Below, piece by piece: positions 33,800 to 47,306 of a DNA stretch of 64,000 bases. The stretch is from positions 1,612,001 through 1,676,000 of the forward strand of contig PQWQ01000002.1 of the NCBI GenBank assembly GCA_002943765.1, given 5' to 3'. Below the pieces are notes generated by a model, which saw only the letters and a program-made list of their open reading frames with translations, was not told the origin of the DNA and did no database searches. The DNA is from Psoroptes ovis. Taxonomy: Eukaryota; Arthropoda; Arachnida; Sarcoptiformes; Psoroptidae. The first letter of the stretch is position 1; every line of letters starts with the position of its first letter. Position numbers and translations under genes: made by a program.

Positions 33800-35643
33800 A
33801 AATTTAAGAAATCAATCAAATTCATCAATGAATGAAATTACATCAAAATAATTTAAAAAAGAGCACAAATTTTATTTAAAATGTTTACCAAATAAACACA
33901 GCCAAAATTCAATGAAAATTATATATTTGACATTCATGTAAAAGCATAAAATTTTCAACACAAACATTATCTACAAACAATGCATACCGTTTTACATAAA
34001 CAAATTTGAAATTATTATATTTCATTTCTTTCGTTTTATTCAAAAAAAAGTATTCATCAAATTTCATCTTATTTTAAAATTGTCTTCGTTACCTGAATAG
34101 ATATATTTATCAATATAAATATTGCAAATATATAAAAGAGATTAACCAATCGCATTTTTTTTTCATTTAACACAACAATGAAGAATATATTATCAAAAGA
34201 TAACTATGAATTTAAGAAATATAAATATTCCGATTTAAATTTTAATTTTTTTATCATTTAAATTTAAAATTTCTTTATTGTAATTTGAATTTTATTTTTC
34301 TTTTTTTCAATGAATTCTTTAAACTTATTTTATTTCATTTCTTTTTCCTTTGTAAAAAAATTGTCATAATTTTGAATCTTAATTCAAAAACGAATTATTT
34401 ATCATATATACAACAAAAATGACTTAAACACACATACAAACTTATGTTTCAAGACTAATACCATTCAGAAAAATATGTTTTGTTCTCACAGTCATAATCA
34501 TATTGATTTCATTTGATTTAAATCATGTCATTCTTCACCCTCCTATTCTTATTTACAATACAAAAACGACAACAACATCAAATAACATATTAATGATATA
34601 AATATGGGCCAAAATTTCAATCATAAACAAACAAACAAACAAAAAAATAGTGAAAAATTTGAAATATTTTCAATTGATTATGAAAAATTTTATTAATTAA
34701 TCAACCGATTAAAAAAACAGATGAAATGAAATGCGATTATTATTAAAAATATTAAAAGATAATTATTTGAAATCATATATTTGTTTATTTATTTATTTAT
34801 TTTTGTTAAATGAAAAAAAATTGAATGAAAATTCCTATGGAAAATATCTGAAGAAACAACAACAAGGGTCTTGTGATTTTTAAAATATTTTCACATAGGA
34901 ATTTTTATTTTTTACTTTGGTTTCATTTGATTTGATTTGAATTTTATTCTGCTTACGAGAGGAGAAAAATTCCAAACATTCCAAGCATAAAAATTGTACA
35001 AATGACAATGGCCATAGTCACAATGCACATTGTTCGAAGACATTTTTTTTAAGATTTTGAAATAAAATCAGTGGTAAAAGCTGTGAATAGCTTAGCAGTC
35101 AACAACTGTCATTGAAGCTGCTAGCAGTGAATTGAGAGAATTGAATTTTCATTCGGTAAATCATTGTGACCATTGCTTATGTCTTTTGTTTTCATTACAT
35201 TTTTTCATTGTGAATGTGTTATGAGAGACAGAAAAACCGACGACACTTGAAAAATAATAATAAAAAGCAACAAAAACAACGACGACGACGTTGATTAAGC
35301 AAAAATTGTTTTAAAAAATTTTTTTCAAAAAAAAAATTGAGGAAAAATAATTGGAAATAAATGTGAGTTTTCATTCATGAAATCAAGAATAAGTAAAATT
35401 CTTTAATCAAAAATAACTAGAAACCAAATTCTTTGAACGAATTCGAGTATTTTTAAACATTGAAAAATTCTTCAAAAACTAACTTTTTCATCAGAAGAAT
35501 GAAATGAAATCAAGATTTTCAAAATTTTCGATTAAAATTTCAATAATTAGTTAATTATCGTTTAATAAATTGTTCATAACTTCAAGAATCATCGAATCAA
35601 TTCATTTTTTTCATCGAAAAAATTGTGACATTTTATTCCTGAA
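33800..35643. other. Gene-free region between Rap1 and angiomotin
   Basis: 1.84 kb of AT-rich sequence, holding the Rap1 3' UTR at the left and the angiomotin promoter and 5' UTR at the right. The one clear structure in it is a long imperfect hairpin at 34823-34910. No coding exon was recognised. Confidence 0.5.
34823..34910. other. Long imperfect hairpin, precursor-miRNA-like
   Basis: The arm AAAATTCCTATGGAAAATAT (34828-34847) pairs with 34885-34905 over 20 bases with a single unpaired base. Five more pairs, two of them G-U, extend it outward. The loop is about 37 bases. Size and shape resemble an animal miRNA precursor, but the arms match no miRNA that I remember, and AT-rich DNA makes chance hairpins common. 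Confidence 0.35.
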
Positions 35644-38600
35644 ATGATGATGATGAGAAATATCAACACGTGTCAATCGCCGCAACAGCAGCAGCAACAA
35701 CAACAACAACCGCAGCAATTTCGACAGCAACATCATCAACAACAACGTCAAATGTTTGATAATTTAAAATCGAAACATTTCAATGCTGTTGTGAATAACA
35801 ATAACAATGGTGATAATAGTATTAATAAAACAATACAATTAAATAATGATGAAATATATTCAAGTAAGCATAATTTAATTGGATGTTGTTTATTTTAATG
35901 TAATTTATGTATGAATTATTATTATATAGATTACATAGCGAAACAGACGCAAACGCAACAACAAAAACAGTCGCAATACATTAAACAATCAAAACAATTA
36001 ACTTCATCTGGTGCGAGTAGCAGTGAAACAGATATATCAACATCCAATGAAAATTTAACACCTGAAGAACATTATGTGTTGAAAACAAGTAAACGACAAG
36101 AACCACAAGGTGAAGAACAATTCAATTCAAATATTAATGATGATAATTATTCTTCGCAATTCTCATCAACCATTAATAAGAATAATAATAATAGATTAAT
36201 TATACATAATAATAATTCATTGAATAATTCAATAAATTCATATTTTTCCCCATACATACGAGTGAATAAGGATGCCAATTTGGCTAATGTAAACAATGTG
36301 AATATAACATCGGTAATAACAGCTACAACCACTAATCCAGAATTGAACGCAATCAATGAAAACAACAAAAATAATCTGACATCATTTATGATTGATAAAG
36401 ATAATCCATATTCGAATTTGAATCTTTTGAAATATCAGAATTCAAATCAATCAATGTCTTCAAATAAATCATCAACGATAATGATTAATTCAAGCCCTAA
36501 TGCAAAAAATTCAAGTACAAATGAATCTGTGATAAAATATAAGTCATCTTCCGCATCCTCTCCCACTTCATTGTCCTCATCTTCATCATCATCATCATCA
36601 TCATCAACAACAACAACGATACAAGATAATAATACTAATAATAATTTGAACAATATTAATGATAATCTAAATAATTCAGCCATCAATTTACAACAACCAA
36701 TGTTGAATGATTATTTGAATTCTTTGAAAAAGAACGATTTATTATTATTTAAAAATTTCAATAACAATAATAATTTTATTGATAATAATAATAAAATACC
36801 AAATAATATGTCAGCGAATGTAATGAAATCATCATCAATCACCCCAAAACAAATTAATGAATCGAGTTCAATTAATTATAATAATAATAATCATCATCAA
36901 ATGAAAGCAAGTCACAGACCGTCAATGATACCGATAGCGGCCACTTCAATGGCAACAACAGCTTCAATGTTTGGCAATATGTCCATTACAAATTCAATGG
37001 AACGTCTCACTATTTCACGATCGCATCCAGATTTATCAAAGTTTACGGATGATGATATGCTGATAATGGCACCTGCGCCTCCGCAAACTTCATCAGCTGC
37101 TATTAATCTGAATAATCAACAAGAATCAACCATGATGTCCGTGTCTAATAAGAATAATGTAAATTTAAATACACAAATGAATCCGCAATTAGATTTATTG
37201 TTAATTGAAAATCAGCAATTACGCAATGAGTTAGATATGTGCTATAAAAAAATTGAGAAATTTCAAAAATTTGAAATCGAAATACAAAAAATATATCAGT
37301 CATATGATGAGCTGATGCAAAGTTCTGAGCGTAAAGAAAAATTTGAACGTGAAGCAAGATATAGACTAGAAATTGAAATGAAAAAGCTTCAACAACAAAA
37401 CAAGTGTCTTCAAGGTAATTATTTTGATTAATTTATTCGTTTAATCAAATCAATCTATTTTTCAATTTTCATATAATAAACTTAACAGAACGATTAGATT
37501 TAAATGCAACAACGAAAAAAATGGTGAATATTTTGTTAAATCATTTTCATTCATCTCTTAGATTGATTCATCAACTAACTCATTTTTTTCCATTGCAGAA
37601 TTATGATGAATCAGATTATGAAAAAGAACTTAATAAAAGAGGAGCTCTGATATCTTATCTACTGAATAAAAGTAAATATTATATAAAGTTATGTTGTTAT
37701 ATCGATTTAAAAATTATTCATTTCGATTAAATAGATAAGGAATTGATCAATTATAAAGAAAGACAAGAAATAGAGTTAGAAGCACAACGATTGACGTTAC
37801 AAGAACAAAGAAATCACATTGAAATATTAGACACGGCATTGATCAATGCACAAAATAATATCATGACCCTTGAGAATGAAGTAAGTAGATTACAGTGAGT
37901 CAAAAATATTGCAATCAAATTTAATTTGAATTTACAAAATCAGTTGCGATCAAAGCAAGGATGGGAAGAGAAAACATTGTTTTTGGAAAAAGCGTTTTCA
38001 AATCTTCAATCAACAAACGAAAGACGTTTACAAATGGAAAAACGTATCCGTACGTACTTGGAAAAAGAATTGGAAAAATTCAAAAATATACACAATGCTA
38101 ACAATAACACCGGTGATCATAATGATAAACAGCAATCGCCGCAACCATCAGATATTGAGGCGTTGAAAGCATCGATCGTAAATTATGAGAAGAGAATCAT
38201 CGATCTTGAAGCAGAAGTATCGAAATGGGAGCAGAAATATTTGGAGGAAAATACGTTGCGATCGATTGAAGTTAGTGCCGCATCAGCGCCAAAGTAAGTG
38301 GTGTTATTTTTTTATTTTTTATTAATTGTTCATCATGATATTGTGTTTAGAGACGCAAAAATTGCCGCATTAGAGCGCACAACATATGAAAGTGAAAAAT
38401 TGATTGCTGAAGCCCGTAATGAACGGCTAAAACATATGGATGAAATACATATGGCCAATAAAAAATGTGCTGAACTAGAAAGTCAATTGAAAGATTTAAA
38501 TTTTAAGCTGGCTGAAAAAGAAACAATAATAAATGTGTTGCAAAAACACTCAGATACTAGAGATGCTGTGTTGCAGAAAACATTACGTTTTACCAACAAT

Positions 38601-39060
38601 GTTACATCTCCATCATCCGCATCACGCCATTCAAAATCGGCAAGCACAATGGGTTTAGTTGTTGGTGGTGGAAGTAGTGGGGGAGTTTCTGGCAGTAATA
38701 TCATTAATAATACAAATAGTAAAATGATAACCACAGCACCTACAACACCTACAAATGAATACCAGTTAAAATTACGAACGAACGGGGCTCTTATGTTGGA
38801 TGCGGCATCGCCGTCCTCAGTAATCAATCAATCATCAACGATGGCTGCTTCATCAACCAATTTAGATGAACAAATCAAAGAAATTGAATCATCACAATTG
38901 ACGAATAAGGTTTGCATTAATTTTGACAATTTGTTGCCAAGAGCTTAATTTTAATTTCATGATTAAATTCTTTGGTGATATATTATAGGATTCCATCATC
39001 AATGCACTACGCAACGAAAAGGAAAGATATCCTAATCATTATAATAATTGGAGACTTTAA
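35644..39060 (+). CDS. AMOT: Angiomotin-family scaffold protein
   Basis: Eight exons: 35644-35863, 35930-37414, 37489-37523, 37599-37671, 37735-37880, 37944-38293, 38351-38909 and 38989-39060, about 979 residues. Angiomotins sit at cell junctions and inhibit the Hippo effector YAP. The N-terminal 570 residues are Gln/Asn/Ser-rich and keep the family's QEPQGEE motif. Residues from about 555 form the angiomotin coiled coil (NQQLRNELDMCYKKIEKF, then ILDTALINAQNN, then RRLQMEKRIRTYLEKELEK and KWEQKYLEE). A Ser-rich region and a short tail ending Trp-Arg-Leu follow. I see none of the L/PPxY motifs that bind YAP WW domains in vertebrate angiomotins. The tail could still be a class II PDZ ligand. 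The true start could be an ATG one to three codons later in the Met run. Confidence 0.9.
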
Positions 39061-40285
39061 AATTGTGCCATTTTTATAAATAATAAATTATTTTTTCGTT
39101 TAATTTGACGGATTGATTTTGATTTTATTTGAAATTATTTGCCTGTCAAAGCGTTTTGCATTCAAGATACCGCGTTTCCTCATTTGAGCAAACTTCTATT
39201 ATGCGTGATAATTTTTTTTTGAACGTTATCAAAACAGTTTATGGCGATTTTAATTGATTTGATGCAAGGCTATAGTGAAGTGAATTGAAAATTAGAAAAT
39301 CATGATGGTACTCTCCTCAAATGATTGTTTATTTTTCTTTGAAACATCGCGATAATACATAGATCAATAATTCATGCATTGAATGTATGTCATTGATGAT
39401 TTAATTAATTCATTTTTAATGTACATGTTTTCTAATCTCTCTTTTGTTCTCTTTCTAAATTCGCTCTCGATCATTTTTTTCCATGATTATTTGAAAATTC
39501 AATAAACTTGTCACTTGTTTATTTTAACTGATTTCGTGGTGAATTTTATTTGATGATATACACTTTGTACTATGCACATACCGAAAAGGACAAATCTGAT
39601 TTTGATTTATTATGTTGATTTTTTATTTGAACAAATTGTTGTTTTTGTCTATGTTTTGTTCGAAATAAGCACTTAATTTGATATTATTAAGTAAAATTTT
39701 GTTTGAAATTTAATACGATTATCATCAAGTTTTTAACTTTTGATTTTTCTCCGAAACTAGTTTCGATATTAATAATATCTTGAAAAATTCAGCACTAATT
39801 TTGTATACGATTGAATATCAGTCATATAATGACTAAAATAATGATAGTTCTCAAATTTGAAGATAATTAAATCGAAATCGATCGATAGCTTTTTTTTTAA
39901 AGGAGAAAGTCGTCATTATATTTTTGTAACAAATTGAAAATAATTATAATTATTCATCGATTGCCACCATTCAAATGAAAAATACAAGTTGTATTTTTCT
40001 TTCATTTTCATTTCTTATTTTTGAATTTTGAGTTGTTTTCTCTGCAAATAAATTAACTTGTATACAAAATAGCAAGAATAACAAGTTTTTCATGAAAATT
40101 TATTGATTTCGATTCGTTTCAATGGGTGAAGAAATTTGAATCAAATCGAAAAACATTCGAATTTTTGCAATTAAATACGTTTTAATTCGATTTGTTGATT
40201 TTTTGTTGAAATCTGAACACGAAATTCTTAGAAAGATTCAATCATTTTTTAAACTGATCAATTATCGAATAAAACATTCATAACA
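39061..40285. other. Gene-free region between angiomotin and ALAS
   Basis: 1.2 kb of AT-rich sequence, with the angiomotin 3' UTR at the left (AATAAA near 39079) and ALAS upstream sequence at the right. It contains a 23-base palindrome at 39977-39999. No coding exon was seen. Confidence 0.5.
39977..39999. repeat. Perfect 11 bp inverted repeat around one base
   Basis: GAAAAATACAA, then G, then TTGTATTTTTC. The two arms are exact reverse complements. It lies about 290 bp upstream of the ALAS start codon, so it could be a binding site for a dimeric factor; this is speculative. Confidence 0.5.
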
Positions 40286-42386
40286 ATGGCATTGTCATCA
40301 GCAACGACTACAACAATGAAATGTCCATTTCTAAATCAATTTTCATTGAAATTCCTCAATAATTATTCAAATTTTTTGATTAAAAATTTCCTGAATAAAT
40401 GTCCATATATGATGGCAAATAATTATCGATATAAATCTGATAATACATTTGATCATTCATCATCAATGGCTGCAACATCATATAATCATGATCGGCAAAA
40501 ACCACGGAATTCGAATAAAGCAAGTAAGTTACTATCACAGATTTTTTTATGATTTTAATAAAAAAATTAATCGTATAATTAAAATTTGCATTAGGTTATC
40601 ATTCGCAGATGGTGAACGATGTGGCTACCGATGATATGTCAAAATGTCCATTTATGGACATACTCAAATCGACATTGCAAAAAGCAAGTGATAATGTTGT
40701 GCAAGATATTTGTGAAGTCAAAAATTTTCAAAGTAAGGTTTTCATCATTGAATTTTCATTTCAAATCTTTTTTTTCATGGTTGTAAAATTTCACAAACAG
40801 ACAAATTTCAATATGAACATTTTTTCGTTGATCAAATTATGAAAAAGAAGAATGATCATAGTTATCGTATATTCAAGAAAGTAGCACGTGATGCAAAAAA
40901 TTTTCCATATGCAAATGAATTCAGTAACATTGATGATACTGGCACTGATGCTGACAATAATAATATGGATGATAATAAAAAACGCGTAAAAGTATGGTGT
41001 AGCAATGATTATATGGGCATCACAACACATCCTGAAGTTAAAAAAGCAATTATGTATGTTTGAATTTGTTTGAATCAATTTCTATTAGTCATATCTAACG
41101 CTTGATTATTCATTTTTCCACAGTGATGCAGTTGAACAATATGGATCAGGCAGTGGTGGAACAAGAAATATATCCGGCAATACCCCTTGTCATTATGAGC
41201 TGGAAGAAGAATTAGCTCGTTTACATCAAAAAGAATCTGCATTGATATTTACTTCGTGTTTCGTTGCAAATGATTCAACATTGTATACTTTGGGAAAACT
41301 ATTACCAAGTAATTATGATCTGTATTTTTTGAACTTATTTAATCTAATTTTCAATATTGATAAATCATAGAATGTCATATATTTTCTGATGCTGGTAATC
41401 ATGCATCAATGATACAAGGTATAAGGAATAGTGGTGCAGTGAAGCACATATTTCGTACTTGTGATCCAATACATTTGGAACAATTGCTGCAATCAGTAGA
41501 TTATTCGTTGCCAAAAATTGTTGCATTTGAAACTGTTCATTCAATGAGTGGTGCAATAGCACCAGTCGAAGAATTATGTGATGTTGCACATCGTTATAAT
41601 GCATTAACATTCATCGATGAAGTGCATGCTGTCGGACTGTATGGCCGACATGGTGCTGGCATTGGAGAACGTGATAATGTTGTTCATAAAATGGACATAA
41701 TTTCTGGTACATTAGGCAAAGCATATGGCAATGTTGGTGGTTATATTGCTGGCGATCGTAATTTAATCGATATGATTCGTTCATATGCGGCTGGCTTTAT
41801 TTTCACCACTTCATTGCCGCCAACTGTTTTGAAAGGTGCCATCACTGCAATACGGGTAATTTGTTATTTTATTATTTCTAAAATTTCGATTTAATTTTTC
41901 TGAATGTTTCAGATTCTTAAAGGAGCCGAAGGACAAATGTTGCGTAAAATGCATCAAGAAAAAGTGCGATACTTCAAAGAATGTCTTAAAGCAAATGGCA
42001 TACCACAATTGGAAAGTGAAAGCCATATAATTCCGATACCGATTGGTAATCCATATCTAAGTAATTGGATTTGCAATGAATTGATGTCCAAATATGATCA
42101 TTATGTACAAGCAATTAATTATCCAACTGTTCGTAAAGGTGAAGAACGTTTACGCATTGCACCATCACCAATGCATACATATGAGATGATTGATGAGTTT
42201 ATCGATGATTTTGTTAATGTTTACAAACGTTCAGGGCTGTATCGTATGAATGTGAACAACATTAATGATGATTGGATCAATCCAAAGTGTTCCCATTGTA
42301 ATAAACCATGGAATATTGATGATCATATCAATAATTTTCCATGTGGTAATATGGATAATAAATGTCCATTATATGTTTCTTGTTAA
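40286..42386 (+). CDS. ALAS: 5-aminolevulinate synthase, mitochondrial
   Basis: Six exons: 40286-40523, 40595-40732, 40801-41053, 41124-41308, 41371-41855 and 41913-42386, 590 residues. The enzyme condenses glycine with succinyl-CoA in the mitochondrial matrix, the first step of heme synthesis. The PLP lysine is Lys388 in SGTLGKAYG, with GGTRNISG, DEVHAVGLYG and PTVRKGEERLRIAPSP motifs around it. The N-terminus carries three Cys-Pro heme regulatory motifs at Cys13, Cys39 and Cys97, the first two in the targeting region, closely matching the spacing known in human ALAS1 (8, 33, 108). Heme feedback on import or stability is therefore likely. The C-terminal tail keeps a CSHC/CNKP cysteine motif. 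Confidence 0.96.
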
Positions 42387-44347
42387 ATTTTATTGATTAA
42401 AAAATTTATTTTTTTTTCATAAATTTTTTACCAACAAAACTTAAAATATCTAGATATTTTTGTTATCAATTTTTATATTTGCATACTCGAATTTCTTTAT
42501 TATAATAAAATAAAATGCATTCAAAATTTAGAATCATTTCATTTCACAATTAAATCATTTGTCCAGTGTCTCTGTGCATTGGCCATCAAACATTGAAAAT
42601 CATTTCACAAGAGAAAACAAAACAATGAAATCATAGAAATAAAATTGAATTAAATTAGCTAAAAGCAAATTTTAACACACTGTAAAATGGTAAATTAAGT
42701 AGAAAAACATTTCACTTTGTAGAGCCGGTGATTTTAATTAAATATTGAAAAATGTCGTATTATTACGTCGTTGAATGATTAAGTTGAATAGCGATAATGC
42801 TCATCGATACGTTCCATGAACATTTCAAGTTGTAATATGATGAATTTCTATTTTTTTTTCTTTGTGAAATTTGTGAAATCATTTTATTTTTATTTTTATT
42901 TTCTTAAAATTATCATTCTTATTATTTCAACCATAGCAAAAATAAAACAACAATTAGAAGGTTACAATGTATTATTATTATTATCATCTATCTAGCGATA
43001 ATAATAATAATGAGTTGTAGTTGTGCGTAAAGCAGCCATCCATATGTGATATCCGATTGTGAAATTTTTTCTTTTTCTTTTTTTTTTTCATTTGGGCCCC
43101 AAATCAAAATATAATCATCATCAAATGGAATTTTGAAAATATCCAACTGAAATTCAAAATTGATGCGCGCGTACATTCAACCTTCGAACATTTTGATGCA
43201 ACAAACAATATTGTTAATAACAGATAATAGCAATAATGAATAAAGCAACATATGTTTCAATATGAACATCTTTGTCGTTATGTTTTGAAGTTTTTCTAAT
43301 GTTTTTTTTTTTACACATTTCAAATGTAATTTCGAATAATAAAGGGAAAATGTTTGTGGAAAATTTCAATTAATGAAATAATAATAATAATAAAGATAAT
43401 AATGATAATGATGATATGATGAAATCGAATGAAATCAATGAATTTTTTTATTTCAATTGTAATTCTTTGATTAATTCATTAACCCTTTTCAAATCGGTGA
43501 TTTTTTTGAATTGAAAAATTTCTATACAAAACAATTGAATTCGAATTTGAAAGGGTGATTGGAAATTTTTTCTTTAATTATTTATTCATTTTTTCTTTTT
43601 TTGTTATAAATATTTCTTTTTTTTTTTAATTATCAATCAATCAAGTTGATAGATTGATATTTTTGTAATAATAATGATTACAATAATAATTACAATTAGA
43701 CAATTTTTTAAAATTTGAAACACTATATAAGATAGATAATGAAATGTAAAATTAGTGAAATATGAAATTATTATAATAACATTTTTCTTATCTGATTGTT
43801 GTCAGTCAATTGATATTGATTTGAACAAACAAATAATAATAAAAATGATAATTAACAAAAAACGAAACATAAAAAAAAAAATTCATTTGTTTTTTCAATC
43901 AATTAATAAACCAATCAATGATATGATATGATCTATTGAACACACACAAACACACTCAAATAGATTTACATTTATGCACATAACAATCACAGATGTAATG
44001 GCAGTGATTTAATCATCATAATTGCTTGTAGTTGAAGAGAAAAAATCATCAGGTAAATTAATCAAACTGTTGATTTATTAATTGATTGATTAATTAACCT
44101 GATTTCAATAAATCAATGAATAAAAAAGTCGATCAATAACGGAAAAAAAATAAAATAAAATAAACAATCAATCAATTTTTAAAAATCAAATCATAATTAA
44201 CAATTAGAACTAATGATGATGATGATGATGATAATAAGTGTTGAGGTGTATCATTATGATATGGATATCAGTTTCAAAATGGATAGAGTCTCAATAAAAT
44301 AATTCATCAAGTTTCGATTATTATTTTGATTATCATGATTTAAAATA
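42387..44347. other. Gene-free convergent region between ALAS and MID1IP1
   Basis: About 2 kb that should hold the 3' UTRs of both genes. AATAAA signals for ALAS lie near 42506-42512. Trinucleotide microsatellites occur at about 43377-43420 (AAT) and 44213-44232 (GAT). No coding exon was recognised. Confidence 0.5.
44213..44232. repeat. (GAT)n microsatellite
   Basis: A run of GAT triplets just downstream (on the minus strand) of the MID1IP1 stop codon. It continues into AAT triplets. Confidence 0.85.
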
Positions 44348-45220
44348 TTAATCTTCGATTTCTTCTTGATAACGAACAGATAAATAATTAGCAGAATCAG
44401 TTAATTGACTCAATATTGAATTTAATCCTTGCAAATGATGACGAAAAGTTAGGAATAGATGCGATATTGAATCATTAGATGAATTATTGTTACAATCAAT
44501 ACTATCGGTCATCATTGAATCAGCATCACTATCAGTATCAGATAATGATGATGATATACCTGAGCTATTTGTAGAATCTTCATGCGATAATTGACGCAAA
44601 TGCGATGGTAATTGCGATTGTTTCAAAGATGAAGTATTATTAATAATGCTATTTCTACGCTCATTATCATTAGGTTGTTGTTGATAAATGTATTGTTCAT
44701 GACTAGTTAACGATGATTGAGGAGTCATTACTGAGCATGCTGTCGACGTATTTGTTGAAGCTGATGCAGCACTTACTGCAGAAGCTGCCGACGATGTACC
44801 CCAAAATAATTCTTTCTTAATATCATTTAACATGAGAAAGAAATTATATAATTCATTTGTTTGTTGATTTGTTGCTGCCGCTGCTGCAGCTGCTGAAAAT
44901 GTATCAGGTATCAATCGTTGAACAGTCTTCAATCCGATCGTATCCATATCACGCAATTTCGATGGTATCAATATGGTCGAATCTAAATTATTCATCGATT
45001 GTACAAATCGTTCAATCGATATCAACAGCGATTGTTGTGAACAATAAATTCGCTGTTTCAAATCGATAGTATTTTGTGATTGTTGTAAAGCTTTATTAGT
45101 ATTGCGATAATTAATCATTTTAATGGATGATGATTTTGCTGTGATATTTGCTGATGCTGAGCTCGCTGTTGCGGTTGTCGGTGATGTAGTTGCTGTTGTA
45201 TCACAAATACCAGGTATCAT
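44348..45220 (-). CDS. MID1IP1: MID1IP1/Spot14 (THRSP) family protein
   Basis: One exon of 290 residues. Vertebrate MID1IP1 (MIG12) binds acetyl-CoA carboxylase and promotes its polymerisation, raising fatty acid synthesis. Three family blocks are clear: an N-terminal helix with IERFVQSMNNLDSTILIPSKLRDM near 67-92, a middle block LYNFFLMLNDIKKELFWG near 123-140, and a C-terminal block FRHHLQGLNSILSQLTDSAN near 256-275, then YQEEIED. Between them lie poly-Ala, Thr/Ser and Asp/Ser-rich inserts, which make it longer than the human protein (183 residues). The ATG at 45220 precedes an ICDT-like motif that matches the family start. Confidence 0.9.
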   Translation of the reverse strand: MIPGICDTTATTSPTTATASSASANITAKSSSIKMINYRNTNKALQQSQNTIDLKQRIYCSQQSLLISIERFVQSMNNLDSTILIPSKLRDMDTIGLKTVQRLIPDTFSAAAAAAATNQQTNELYNFFLMLNDIKKELFWGTSSAASAVSAASASTNTSTACSVMTPQSSLTSHEQYIYQQQPNDNERRNSIINNTSSLKQSQLPSHLRQLSHEDSTNSSGISSSLSDTDSDADSMMTDSIDCNNNSSNDSISHLFLTFRHHLQGLNSILSQLTDSANYLSVRYQEEIED

Positions 45221-46630
45221 TTTGTTACAATTTTATTGGTTGATGTAAACAACAATCACAGATCAATCTTGTTGCAAAAAAAAATGATTGTTTTTGTCGC
45301 TGTCAACGATTGCTTATTATGTTCGAGCAAGAATTGAATTATTATACAAATTTCAATTTACACACAAAAACGAATTGCGTCCAAAATTTTTTTTCTTATC
45401 AAATGCACATTTCGTTCATTAACCATTGAAGATGTGAAAGTAGAGTGAATATATCTGTTCAAGAAAAAAAATAAATGAATGAATAAAATAAGAAAATATA
45501 TTTACAAAGATTTCCACGTTTTTTTCTCTCATTTAATTCAATGAATATTTTACAATGTTATTGTTGTTTGTTACTTTTTCTCTTTAAAAAAACATTTCCA
45601 TACATTCATCTGAATATCCATACACATCTAATATAACAATAGATAATTACAGGTCGGTCTGTCTCTTTTCGTCGTTGTGCTGTATATGTTTGGGACTAGA
45701 TATTATTTTGTGCAAGTTACATGAACACAGACACAGCAAATAATTTTTTATTTGTACCTGTTTTTCTGTTTATTTTCTTAATATCTTTATTGTTTTTTTC
45801 TTCAAGATAGTGAAATGTTAAAAAGAAATTTGTCTCTGTTTTATAACGTCCGTCAAGCATCCATTAGTGCATGCCGAATATTAGAAAACACCAAGAGAAT
45901 CGAAAACGACGTACTGTTACGTCGAAAGTCATAATATTAAAGTTCACGAAATGTATTGTATTAAAACATCAAGTGACATTGATCGCTAATTGATTGAATA
46001 TCTGTATTGATCAATAACACACACAAACACATGATGAATTCGAATTCATCAAAACATTAACGCTAAAAAAAAGTTCAATTGAATTGATAATTGATCAATA
46101 ATAAATCCCATGATTCGATTATATTGATAAATTAATCAATTGAACAATGTACAATAGCAAAAGAATTTCTTTTTGTTGTTTACGGTTGAAAATAACAAGT
46201 GACAATTACGTTTGTTTTGTTCTTTTTTTTCCAAAATAAATTATTACGACCTTGTAATTTTTTTTTTATTTGTTACAAACCTTGATGATGAAGAAATATA
46301 CCTATATCACATTGAATATCATCTGCAACTATTTGTATCCGCTTCGGATAATTGATTCGATTATTATTGAACATCGATCGACTAAGGCGTCATCTTCCTA
46401 CCTCTTGAATTTTATCAATTAAGATTATGATCTAAATGACAAAAATGAAAGTGAATATATATAAGGTTTTATGATGGTCACAAATGCGTGTACATGATTA
46501 GTATCATCCTTGCAATAAATGAAATTATGATTTCATAAGTATTTTTCAATGGCGCGCGGATAAAAAAATATTCACAATATAGGATTCACGGATGTGTTTC
46601 ATTTAAATCAGTTACCTAATTGAATTAACA

Positions 46631-46646
46631 GAGAGAGAGAGAGAGA
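46631..46646. repeat. (GA)n microsatellite
   Basis: Eight GA units in intergenic DNA. Confidence 0.9.
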
Positions 46647-47306
46647 TGAAGTGAGAAATGAATTTAAAATAACGAAAATTAATGAAGATTTGAATGAAAA
46701 TGAAATTAAAAGAGAAATATTCAAGACCTAGTTTTTTTTATTTTTTAATAACAAGAATGATTTTTAAAGATTATCTTCTTGATAATTGATAAATTTGAAT
46801 TAATTGACTTTTTTCACATTTTTTTTTCTTAGAAGTTGAAGCATTGAAACATCTTAAAATGTTGAATGTTGAACAATTTTTAAGCATGAAATTCTAAAAG
46901 TAATTGAAATGGTCATTTCAACAACGATGACCTTAGCATGTTTGTGAATAGGATAAATAAAAAATTAAATTGAAATAATCATTAAATGATTCAGTGATGA
47001 TCATCGAATAATTTTTTTTTCTTCTTTCATTTGTGATAAATTCAATTTAATCAATTGAAAATACATTGTAATAGTTTGTTTTCATATCTGTCTATGTATG
47101 ACCATTAGCCATTTTATTTATTATCATCAGTCTAAATATTATTGATTTTTCACTTTCTATCTCTCACTCTCTCGCTTTATTCTTCAGCATCATTATTATA
47201 TTTCGTGAATATATGTAGTAAATTACATTGAAAAAAAATACATTTCGGATGTGATAAATATCATTCGCTCCATTTTTTGTTGTTGTTTGATAAAATAAAA
47301 ACAAAA

